From UBA2365 sp964594045 (GTDB taxonomy: Bacteria; Bacteroidota; Bacteroidia; Chitinophagales; Saprospiraceae): a DNA stretch of 17,324 nucleotides. A program made the translations under genes and the position numbers. The stretch lies in NCBI GenBank assembly GCA_964594045.1, contig CAZQKR010000067.1:1-17324 (forward strand), in the 5' to 3' direction. This document shows, one piece after another, positions 8,175 through 14,240 of the stretch (its first letter is position 1; every line of letters starts with the position of its first letter). The notes beneath the pieces were generated by a model, which ran no database searches, had not been told where the DNA came from, and saw only the letters and a program-made list of their open reading frames with translations.

Positions 8175-10382
8175 ATGAAACTATTAAAACTGTTCTTGTT
8201 CATCCTGATATTGAACACATTAAGCCTGCAATATATAAACGCACAAAAGGAGGTCTATGTGCCCGCCTACCTGAAAGATATTAATACGGTGGATGGCAGC
8301 CAGTTCAGCTGGAGTAAAACGGCTCAAAGCCAAAATTTCATCCTTATCTGGGGAAATGAATCAGGACTGAATCCTTTAAACGCACAGGATCCGGATCTGA
8401 GGTTTGATCCAACAGCTGTGTTGGATACGATGGAATGGATCTATGATAAATTCAAGGGATTTGGGTTTATAAACGATGCGAACGGGACCAATTTGGGTAA
8501 ATACAAAGTTCCGGTCATCATGTTGAATACTTTTGGTCCGCAAGGTGCCACGGGTTGGGCTTTCGGAGGCGATGTGGACGGAGTGATCGGAGCATTCTGG
8601 GCACATCCACTGTCTATGAACGGAGGTCATGTGGCTGCGCATGAATTTGCGCACTCCATGCAGGCTCAGGTCAATATTGATCACAGGATGGCCAATGGAT
8701 TAGGCTATGTCTGGCTCAATGCAGGTATTTTTTGGGAAACACATGCCAATTTTATGCGCAACCTGCTTTATCCGCAGGATGTCAGCGCCTGGGGAATGGA
8801 TATGTACCACGTGGAAACCTGGGGAGACTGGAAAAACACCTATGAAAATTATGCCTTATTGATGGCGATCATGGAAATGGATGGTATCGGGATCATCAAC
8901 CGGTTGTGGCGGGAATCTTATAGCCATGAATATCCCTTGCAAACCTATAAACGATTAATGGGTTTTGATCAGGAGCAATTCAATGATCACCTTTATTTAT
9001 ATGCGAGAAGGATGGCAAACTATGATTTTTCCCACAACAATGTCGGGGACTATTTCCGTGAATACAGGAAAAATGACCTGAGATACTGGTTGCCATCTGT
9101 TCAGGCAACATGGACCATACTTCAGCAAAACGCTGAAGATCCCAACCATTATTTTGTTCCGGTTCATCTGGCACCGGAAGAATATGCTTACAATGTGATC
9201 CCGATCTATCCCGAAGAAGACAGTTGTGCCGTGATCATCAAATTCAGAGGCCATACCGAAACCAATGCACATGCCGGCTGGAGATATGGTTTTGTGGCAA
9301 CTTCCCAGGGCGGAAAAGTGAGCAGATACAGTGAAACTTACTCCAGGGACCAGGCTGAAATCGCATTTGAGCTTTTGCCGGATGAAAGTGCAATGTACCT
9401 GGTGGTCATGGGCGCACCTGCCGGAGACATCACCACCAATACAGAAAACGATACATGGCACGGTTATCCAAAACATTTCAGGTTTCCTTATGAACTGTAC
9501 ATTAGCGGCGGCCGGCCCGAAGGATTTCAGGATCCTCAGGATTTCAGGAGTCAGTTGAAATTCGATGGTCACCTGCATGCAAACGGTGGCGGATGGGTTC
9601 AAAATACCGCTTTCGTGAGTTCTTCCGTTTATCTCGGCCCACACACACTGGTACTTGGATATGCTCAGATTTCAGGTGATGTGCGGGTTGAAAATACAGC
9701 GATGGTCAGTGATGCTGTGGTAAGTGGACAGGTTATTATCCGGGACAATGCTTACGTTCAGGGCGGTCAGTTGAGAGACGAGGTGCTCATCGAAGGTCAG
9801 TCTTTTTCGGAAAACAATACCATGTGGGATCAGGCAAGCTTGGGTATGCGAGCCAGGGTGAGCAATTACAGATTGCACGGAAATATTGAAGTTGGCGGAG
9901 ATGTGATCGTGTACAACTCCACAGGAGACTGTGACAATGGTGTTTATTACCGGATGACCAATTATTACGATGACAAATTGTTGGAATGCGATGGAAGGAC
10001 GGCCGGTCACCCGGTCAACCTGGATGTGAACCAGCAAATCCTGCCATTTACTGCGGAGCAAATGAAACCATATTGCCATTGTGCGGTATATCCCCATTGC
10101 CTGTTTGTTTTTGATGGTTTGGAGAAAAACAGGGATTCCGGCATATCATTTTATCCAAATCCTTCATCGGAAAGTCTCAAATTCTCGATTGGTTTTATAG
10201 CAGAAAAACCAATGCAAGTGGATTTGTATGACTTGTTTGGCCATTTGATGCTTAGTCAGGAAGTGGACCAAACAGAAGCATTTGGAATAGATGTTTCCAA
10301 TCTGAAAGTCGGCATGTATCTGGGAGTCATTTCCATTGACGGGAAGGAGATTGCCCGGCAAAAGCTAACCATATTCAGGTGA
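8175..10382 (+). CDS. T9SS-exported HExxH metalloprotease-like protein (DUF6055/Svx-like) with beta-helix segment
   Basis: The 735-residue protein has a signal peptide (1-23, cleavage near INAQ). Its putative metalloprotease domain spans about 25-330 and carries the zinc motif HEFAH (156-160) in GGHVAAHEFAHSMQ. Downstream WETHANF has Glu188, a plausible third ligand as in gluzincins. This arrangement resembles DUF6055 and Svx/AvrXca-type secreted proteins. A beta-sandwich-like region (about 335-445) follows. A stretch of short imperfect repeats of hexapeptide, left-handed beta-helix type covers about 475-580, for example AFVSSSVYLGPHTLVLGYA and ISGDVRVENTAMVSDAVV. Residues 655-735 form a T9SS type A sorting domain (ISFYPNPSSESL, ending KLTIFR), so cell-surface or secreted location is expected. 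Proteolysis is inferred from the motif. It stands alone and is divergent from the YrbL-like gene. Confidence 0.87.
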   Translation: MKLLKLFLFILILNTLSLQYINAQKEVYVPAYLKDINTVDGSQFSWSKTAQSQNFILIWGNESGLNPLNAQDPDLRFDPTAVLDTMEWIYDKFKGFGFINDANGTNLGKYKVPVIMLNTFGPQGATGWAFGGDVDGVIGAFWAHPLSMNGGHVAAHEFAHSMQAQVNIDHRMANGLGYVWLNAGIFWETHANFMRNLLYPQDVSAWGMDMYHVETWGDWKNTYENYALLMAIMEMDGIGIINRLWRESYSHEYPLQTYKRLMGFDQEQFNDHLYLYARRMANYDFSHNNVGDYFREYRKNDLRYWLPSVQATWTILQQNAEDPNHYFVPVHLAPEEYAYNVIPIYPEEDSCAVIIKFRGHTETNAHAGWRYGFVATSQGGKVSRYSETYSRDQAEIAFELLPDESAMYLVVMGAPAGDITTNTENDTWHGYPKHFRFPYELYISGGRPEGFQDPQDFRSQLKFDGHLHANGGGWVQNTAFVSSSVYLGPHTLVLGYAQISGDVRVENTAMVSDAVVSGQVIIRDNAYVQGGQLRDEVLIEGQSFSENNTMWDQASLGMRARVSNYRLHGNIEVGGDVIVYNSTGDCDNGVYYRMTNYYDDKLLECDGRTAGHPVNLDVNQQILPFTAEQMKPYCHCAVYPHCLFVFDGLEKNRDSGISFYPNPSSESLKFSIGFIAEKPMQVDLYDLFGHLMLSQEVDQTEAFGIDVSNLKVGMYLGVISIDGKEIARQKLTIFR

Positions 10383-10630
10383 TGATTTCCCCAAAATCGT
10401 AACCGAAAGAAAAGGTTTTTTTGGCTGTAAAAATTGCATTAAAAACAGGATAGTAAGGATAAAATGTTGTACATTGCTGCACTCCGGACTGAAGGGTAAA
10501 AGAGCATCAGGAAAGGAATTAAATTCCGGAATTTTGGCATCCAGAGAGCGTATTTCAGGTAGCTTCCAGGTGCGGGAAAATGGGTTGTTGAACCAAAAAA
10601 TTCATATTGCCAATATAAAAATACTCAACA

Positions 10631-11107
10631 ATGGAAAAAGACGAAGCAATTTGCTGTCCGAAGTTCGAACCGGAACCCTGGGATAAAAAGGAATTTGCGT
10701 GGGAAAACAAAAGGTTTATCAAGGGAAGTGTTTTTACTTTTCTCTTTATGCCGGTCAATTTTAGCGGGGTCATCACTAAAATGATGAAAAAGATCGATCA
10801 GGCAGGTGCAAAATGTGTGGATGATATGGGTTTATCCGATCATAGTTCCAGGTGGAATATGGATTTGTTTCTCGCCGTGGACAAGGAAATTCCTGGAGCC
10901 AGAAACATTACCTTGTCCGGCAAATATCTGAGCAAGGTTTATGAAGGACCTTTCAAAGACACCAAAAAATGGTGTGATGATTTTGAAATTTATGCCAAAG
11001 GTCTGAATTACAAGATCAGAAAATGGTACATGTGGTATACTACCTGTCCCAAATGTGCCAAAAAATATGGCAAAAATTACACAGTGATCATTGGTGAGGT
11101 CGAATAG
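10631..11107 (+). CDS. Small CxxC protein, probably GyrI-like fold
   Basis: The 158-residue protein has no signal peptide and is probably cytoplasmic. It begins with a CCPKFEPEPWD segment (Cys8, Cys9) and ends with TTCPKCAKKYGKNYTVIIGEVE (Cys139, Cys142). The two cysteine pairs could form a metal or disulfide site. KVYEGPFKDTKKWCDDFEIYAKG resembles the YxGPY-type element of GyrI-like/effector-binding small-molecule domains. I recall homologues annotated only as hydrolase, without clear support for that name. Function is uncertain. No promoter with good spacing was found in the 248-bp gap upstream, which otherwise holds only an out-of-frame ORF. Confidence 0.75.
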   Translation: MEKDEAICCPKFEPEPWDKKEFAWENKRFIKGSVFTFLFMPVNFSGVITKMMKKIDQAGAKCVDDMGLSDHSSRWNMDLFLAVDKEIPGARNITLSGKYLSKVYEGPFKDTKKWCDDFEIYAKGLNYKIRKWYMWYTTCPKCAKKYGKNYTVIIGEVE

Positions 11108-11124
11108 TTACGGCAGTTTTGGTT

Positions 11125-11151
11125 TTTCACCTTTGTTGGTGTTTTCACCAA
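11125..11151. repeat. TTGGTG hairpin repeat, copy 1
   Basis: The arms TTGGTG (11136-11141) and CACCAA (11146-11151) enclose TTTT. Bases 11125-11148 are identical to 11465-11488, a 24-bp exact direct repeat 340 bp apart. Being 18 bp after a stop codon, it could also act as a terminator, but the run of T lies in the loop, not after the stem. Confidence 0.75.
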
Positions 11152-11314
11152 TAGGGGGATGCATAGGATGTATAGAATATGTCCGGTAACGAGAGTTAAG
11201 CAGCACAAAATATTTAGACGTGCTTAAAATATAACTACCTGATTAACAATAATATATTTTGACGTTACATAGAACAAAGTGATCGTAATAGTATTTTATC
11301 AGCATCAAATATGC

Positions 11315-11334
11315 TGTTGGTGAAAAAACCAACA
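11315..11334. repeat. TTGGTG hairpin repeat, inverted copy 3
   Basis: TGTTGGT (11315-11321) and ACCAACA (11328-11334) form a perfect 7-bp stem around GAAAAA. Read on the minus strand it aligns with copy 1 over 27 positions with about five differences, so it is an inverted copy lying between the two direct copies. Confidence 0.65.
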
Positions 11335-11353
11335 GGGGCGAATAATGGGGAAT

Positions 11354-11436
11354 TTCCCGCAGATTCCGCAGATTTTCGCTGATCTTTTTCCTGATCACAA
11401 GTTAATTTCTGCGCTGATCTGCGAGATCTGCGGGAA
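11354..11436. repeat. Long imperfect palindrome of CCGCAGAT/ATCTGCGG units
   Basis: The left arm (11354-11374) and right arm (11416-11436) are 21 bp each and complementary at 18 positions. Each arm holds two tandem CGCAGAT/ATCTGCG units, and further partial units lie between the arms. Such TCTGCG-rich palindromes recur between genes in Bacteroidota. Short ORFs through it are repeat artefacts. Confidence 0.7.
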
Positions 11437-11584
11437 CCCCAAAAAAAGTGTTTTGGAGAAGTCGTTTCACCTTTGTTGGTGTTTTCACGAACAAATCAAT
11501 GGCACCTGCAACACCGGCACAAAAGAACCATTCAAACAGGTTGATGGACCAGTTTGCAAGCTTTTTGTTCAACTTTTCATTCAT
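11402..11584 (-). CDS. Doubtful 60-residue ORF with a hydrophobic segment
   Basis: The first 33 residues look protein-like: a basic amphipathic start (MNEKLNKKLANW) and a possible membrane segment (INLFEWFFCAGVAGAIDLFV). The rest is encoded by repeat DNA (the 24-bp repeat and the right arm of the TCTGCG palindrome), so the C-terminus is probably not functional. It may be the remains of a small membrane protein gene cut by repeat insertion, or not a gene at all. It is divergent from the DUF1801 gene, 56 bp away. Confidence 0.25.
   Translation of the reverse strand: MNEKLNKKLANWSINLFEWFFCAGVAGAIDLFVKTPTKVKRLLQNTFFGVPADLADQRRN
11465..11488. repeat. TTGGTG hairpin repeat, direct copy 2
   Basis: All 24 bases match 11125-11148. 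The right stem arm is degraded here (CACGAA instead of CACCAA), so this copy forms a weaker hairpin. Confidence 0.75.
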
Positions 11585-11592
11585 TTTATTGT

Positions 11593-11600
11593 TAAATTTG
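11593..11600 (+). promoter_or_regulatory. -7 element for the DUF1801 gene
   Basis: TAAATTTG matches TAnnTTTG exactly and ends 40 bp before the ATG at 11641. A TTG at 11565-11567 is 25 bp upstream, longer than the usual spacing, so the -33 part is uncertain. It would serve the DUF1801 gene and the lipoprotein gene after it. Confidence 0.45.
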
Positions 11601-11640
11601 ATAAGTTAATTGTACTGATCAGAGATTTATAACGAAAGAA

Positions 11641-12066
11641 ATGGCCAAAAACAAGACCGAACAGACAGAAGCGAATGTCAGGGAATTCATAGAAGCATTT
11701 GCTGACAGCGAAAAGAAAAAGAAAGACAGTTACACGCTGATACAACTCATGCAGGAAGCCACAGGGCACGAACCAAAAATGTGGGGGCCCAGCATCATAG
11801 GTTTTGGCAGTTATCATTACAAATATAAAACCGGGCATGAGGGTGACGCGCCGTTGCTTGGTTTTTCTCCCAGGAAGGCGGCATTATCCTTGTATGTCTA
11901 CACCGGTTTGGAAGAGCACAGATATCTTTTGGAGGGACTGGGAAAGTTCACGACAGGCAAGGTTTGCATATATGTCAAAAAGCTGGAGGATATTGATAAG
12001 GATAAATTGCGCCGGTTGATGGATGAGTCCTTGCGTTATCTCAGGGAAAATTACGAAATTCAATAA
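11641..12066 (+). CDS. DUF1801 domain-containing protein
   Basis: The 141-residue cytoplasmic protein matches the DUF1801/YdhG-like pattern: a helical N-terminus (VREFIEAFADSEKKKKDSYTL), the conserved MWGPSIIGFGSYHYKY, then GFSPRKAALSLYVYTG and a C-terminal KVCIYVKKLEDIDKDKLRRLM helix. The fold is related to small frataxin-like domains. The biochemical role is not established for the family. It is followed after 18 bp by a lipoprotein gene on the same strand, probably in the same transcript, though no functional link is evident. Confidence 0.85.
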   Translation: MAKNKTEQTEANVREFIEAFADSEKKKKDSYTLIQLMQEATGHEPKMWGPSIIGFGSYHYKYKTGHEGDAPLLGFSPRKAALSLYVYTGLEEHRYLLEGLGKFTTGKVCIYVKKLEDIDKDKLRRLMDESLRYLRENYEIQ

Positions 12067-12084
12067 ACCGAAAAAATATAAACC

Positions 12085-12570
12085 ATGGTGGTGAATGAAA
12101 TGGCAAAGGCAGGCTGGCGATCTGTTTGTTTTTACCTGTTGATCATCGGAATAACGGGATTGCTGTATTCCTGTGAAAAAGACATGGTGGAAGATCCGAA
12201 TGATCCTGTTAGTGAAGCGCCTGTCGGGATACGGGTACATAATGACCTCGGTTTTGCGATCGACAGTTTAGAGATCAGGGTCAATTCGGAAATTGCCGGA
12301 AAAAGCCTGTTTTTTATGAATATACCATCCAAAACAATTTCTGATTATCTGCCTTTGGATTCCTTACAAAACCATTTCAGGAAGCAGAATGAGTATTTTT
12401 TTGTTGATTCAGGCACCTTATTTTCGCCATCCGGACAATTCATCACCGGCAGTTGCTATTGCGATCCCACCTATCAGACAGCAATGATCAAAGAAGGAAA
12501 GTTTACCATTGTGGTCTATCAGTATGATGCTTTGCGGAAGACCTTTGATTATGAGATATATCGGGATTGA
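12085..12570 (+). CDS. Lipoprotein of unknown function
   Basis: The 161-residue product has a lipoprotein signal: basic start, hydrophobic SVCFYLLIIGITG, and lipobox LLYSC with Cys30 as the lipidated residue. An alternative start at the ATG at 12100 would shorten it by five residues without changing the signal. After an Asp/Glu-rich tether (EKDMVEDPNDPVSEAP) comes a beta-rich domain (GIRVHNDLGFAIDSLEIRV and onward) that I do not recognise. A cysteine pair sits in GSCYCDP. An envelope location is expected. It follows the DUF1801 gene by 18 bp and is probably co-transcribed. Its stop is directly followed by the left copy of the repeat bracketing the next gene. Confidence 0.75.
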   Translation: MVVNEMAKAGWRSVCFYLLIIGITGLLYSCEKDMVEDPNDPVSEAPVGIRVHNDLGFAIDSLEIRVNSEIAGKSLFFMNIPSKTISDYLPLDSLQNHFRKQNEYFFVDSGTLFSPSGQFITGSCYCDPTYQTAMIKEGKFTIVVYQYDALRKTFDYEIYRD

Positions 12571-12580
12571 GTCAGTAGAA

Positions 12581-12642
12581 AGTAGAAAGTTTATAAAGTA
12601 TAAAGAAGAAAGATGACTTTGAACTTTACGAACTTTTTACTT
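12581..12642. repeat. Left direct repeat bracketing the four-helix-bundle gene
   Basis: The first 56 bp (12581-12636) are identical to 13036-13091, and the match extends to 62 bp with one difference. The unit is made of AAAGT/ACTTT words and is itself partly palindromic: GTAGAAAGTTTATAAAG near 12582 faces CTTTACGAACTTTTTAC ending at 12642. A short internal duplication (AGTAGAA) precedes it, at 12574-12587. Confidence 0.85.
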
Positions 12643-12665
12643 TAAGAACTTTATAACTGATTATA

Positions 12666-13010
12666 ATGAAGATAGATAGATTTGAGGATATTATAGGCTG
12701 GCAGAAAGCAAAGGAACTTGCGATAGCCATTTATACTGAGTTTTCTTCGACTAAAGATTTCGGTTTCAAAGATCAAATTCAGAGGGCTTCGGTATCCGTC
12801 ATGAATAATATTGCAGAGGGTTTTGAACGAAGGAGCAATAATGAATTTAAACAGTTTTTATATATAGCGAAAGGTTCTTGCGGTGAAATTCGTTCAATGT
12901 TATATTTGGCAAAAGAACTCAGAAAGGTGTCAGACGAAAAATCAGAAAAATTGTTGGATAAGGCTGAAGAAATATCGAAAATCCTCTCGGGATTGATAAA
13001 GAGTTTATAA
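12666..13010 (+). CDS. Four-helix-bundle protein (23S rRNA intervening-sequence family)
   Basis: The 114-residue protein matches the four-helix-bundle family first described from intervening sequences in 23S rRNA genes. Visible hallmarks are the start FEDIIGWQKAKELAIAIY, the segment DQIQRASVSVMNNIAEGFERRSNNEF, and KGSCGEIRSMLYLAKELR. Length is typical (110-125). The fold is shared with Avd, the accessory protein of diversity-generating retroelements, but no reverse transcriptase or template repeat is in this window. The function of free-standing copies is unknown; nucleic-acid binding is suspected. The gene lies between two copies of a 62-bp direct repeat, with no clear promoter of its own, so the gene plus one repeat (455 bp) looks like a cassette. 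Confidence 0.9.
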   Translation: MKIDRFEDIIGWQKAKELAIAIYTEFSSTKDFGFKDQIQRASVSVMNNIAEGFERRSNNEFKQFLYIAKGSCGEIRSMLYLAKELRKVSDEKSEKLLDKAEEISKILSGLIKSL

Positions 13011-13035
13011 AGTAAATTCAGTAGAAAGTAAGGTC

Positions 13036-13097
13036 AGTAGAAAGTTTATAAAGTATAAAGAAGAAAGATGACTTTGAACTTTACGAACTTTCTACTT
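13036..13097. repeat. Right direct repeat bracketing the four-helix-bundle gene
   Basis: This is the second copy of the 62-bp unit at 12581-12642 (61 of 62 identical, offset 455 bp). A partial unit (GTAGAAAGTAAG, from 13021) precedes it. It ends 18 bp before the -7 element of the FISUMP gene, so it occupies that promoter's -33 region. Confidence 0.85.
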
Positions 13098-13114
13098 AAT
13101 TACTATTTATATGC

Positions 13115-13122
13115 TATATTTG
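13115..13122 (+). promoter_or_regulatory. -7 element for the short FISUMP gene
   Basis: TATATTTG is an exact match to TAnnTTTG. Transcription would begin near 13129, leaving a leader of about 74 nt before the ATG at 13203. No TTG lies at the expected -33 position, where the end of the direct repeat sits. Confidence 0.45.
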
Positions 13123-13202
13123 CATTAAAGCACAAGCCTGTTCATCCGAGAGATATTGTCGTACACATTTGCTTTTGATTTAAAATTTAAAACAGAAAAA
13201 TA

Positions 13203-13805
13203 ATGAGATCAATTGCTTTTATTCTGGTTCTTTGTTTACCCATGTTTGTAGCGGGCCAAACAGTCAAAGATGTGGATGGAAATATTTATAAAACAGTAAA
13301 GATCGGTGATCAGACCTGGATGGCAGAAAACCTGCGGGTAACGAAAACCCCTGATGGTAAATCCATCGTTTCATGGGCGCCCCAGGACCTGGAATCGGCG
13401 GTTGCGGAATATGGCAGAATGTACGATTGGGAAACTGCCAATAAAGTTTGTCCGGCAGGCTGGCATCTTCCATCGGATGAAGAATGGCAGAAGATGATCG
13501 ATTTCTTGGGAGGCCCGATGATCGCCGGAGGGAAGATCAAGGAAGCCGGCACAGCACACTGGAAGGCACCCAATAAAGGCGCTACCAATGAAACCGGTTT
13601 TAACGCATTGCCCAATGGTTTCCGCAATAAAAAAGGCAAATACTTCAACTTTAAAAACAACCTGGCTTACTGGTGGTCATCCACCCCGATGGAAACAGAC
13701 CTGGCTTACGGCGTATATATCACTTACGGAGAACCGGTTATTTACAGATACTATTATACGTTTACACGGGATATGGGCTTTTCGGTACGGTGTGTAAAGG
13801 ACTAG
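13203..13805 (+). CDS. Secreted FISUMP-domain protein, short form
   Basis: The 200-residue protein has a signal peptide (1-19, MRSIAFILVLCLPMFVAGQ). It then consists of one Fibrobacter succinogenes major paralogous (FISUMP) domain: DVDGNIYKTVKIGDQTWMAENLR (23-45), KVCPAGWHLPSDEEW (81-95), TGFNALPNGFR (131-141), YWWSST and the closing FSVRCVKD. This domain is found on many surface or secreted proteins of Bacteroidota and Fibrobacteres and is related to C-type-lectin-like folds; a binding role is inferred only. There is no sorting domain or lipobox, so it is probably periplasmic or released. A larger FISUMP protein is encoded 2 kb downstream. Confidence 0.88.
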   Translation: MRSIAFILVLCLPMFVAGQTVKDVDGNIYKTVKIGDQTWMAENLRVTKTPDGKSIVSWAPQDLESAVAEYGRMYDWETANKVCPAGWHLPSDEEWQKMIDFLGGPMIAGGKIKEAGTAHWKAPNKGATNETGFNALPNGFRNKKGKYFNFKNNLAYWWSSTPMETDLAYGVYITYGEPVIYRYYYTFTRDMGFSVRCVKD

Positions 13806-14240
13806 GCGGGAGATTGGGTTTTTGAGATAAGATCCCTCCCTGCGGTCGGGCCTGTCCTGATCGAGTGTAATGAGCATCAGGGATGACCGCTTATGGTGTT
13901 AAAAAGCTGGGAAGCAGGCGGCGTCACCGCCTGAACCCATTCAATTTTTTTAAGGTTGCTGTCATTCCTGACACTTTGGTCAGGACAGGCCCTGATGCTT
14001 GTTAAACTCGATCAGGCTAAGCCCTGATGCTTGTTACACTCGATCAGGCCAAGCCCGACCGAAGGGAAAGGAACAAGGGGAAATAGAAAGGAGGAATCTT
14101 TTTATTGATGGACTTGATTGACTAAAAAATCATTGAAATCCTGTAATCCACCGGATATATGATCAGAAAAGATTGCAATCTGAAAATTTACTTTTCAAAT
14201 TGCAAGCATATGTATACTTTTGCAAGAAAATAAATATGGC
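13806..14240. repeat. Repeat block with tandem and inverted CCTGAT-N14-ATCAGG units
   Basis: Three units of the form CCTGAT-N14-ATCAGG lie at 13856-13881, 13991-14016 and 14023-14048. The last two belong to a 32-bp tandem repeat (13990-14021 and 14022-14053, 30 of 32 identical). Bases 13837-13882 are the inverted complement of 14022-14067 at 41 of 46 positions. Two further hairpins lie between the arms: CAGGCGG-CGTCA-CCGCCTG (13915-13933), and CCTGAC-ACTTTG-GTCAGG (13967-13984), which looks like a short-loop variant of the same unit. A run of T at 13944-13950 follows the GC-rich hairpin at a distance, so it is only a weak terminator candidate for the FISUMP gene. No coding signal was seen here. 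Confidence 0.75.
14215..14222 (+). promoter_or_regulatory. -7 element for the DUF4143 ATPase gene
   Basis: TACTTTTG matches TAnnTTTG exactly. The TTG inside it is the first possible start codon of the following frame, so the element argues that translation starts later, at the ATG at 14241. The start of transcription would fall near 14229, leaving a leader of only about 12 nt. No good -33 TTG was seen. Confidence 0.4.

Larger units (their letters stand above)
11108..11640. other. Non-coding repeat mosaic between two plus-strand genes
   Basis: This 533-bp stretch holds three copies of a TTGGTG/CACCAA hairpin repeat and one long palindrome of TCTGCG-type units (listed separately). A doubtful short minus-strand ORF and a promoter element for the DUF1801 gene lie at its right end. 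Between 11160 and 11300 there is AT-rich sequence in which I see nothing further. Confidence 0.6.

Noticed and set aside
10401..10422. Terminator after the metalloprotease-like gene
   Set aside because: The stem is only four base pairs (AACC/GGTT) with a nine-base loop, too weak to support despite the following T run.
10474..10686. 70-codon plus-strand ORF before the CxxC protein gene
   Set aside because: It overlaps the start of the better-supported gene at 10631 in another frame and has no recognisable motif.
11345..11632. 95-codon plus-strand ORF across the TCTGCG palindrome
   Set aside because: Its N-terminal part is only the translation of the palindromic repeat units (repeated PQI and ICEICGN words), a common artefact.
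12581..13097. Diversity-generating retroelement
   Set aside because: The four-helix-bundle protein shares the Avd fold, but there is no reverse transcriptase, and the flanking repeats are direct AAAGT-type units with no adenine-biased template/variable pattern.
13856..14048. CRISPR array
   Set aside because: There are only three units, two of them directly adjacent without a spacer and one inverted relative to the others; this is a palindromic repeat cluster.
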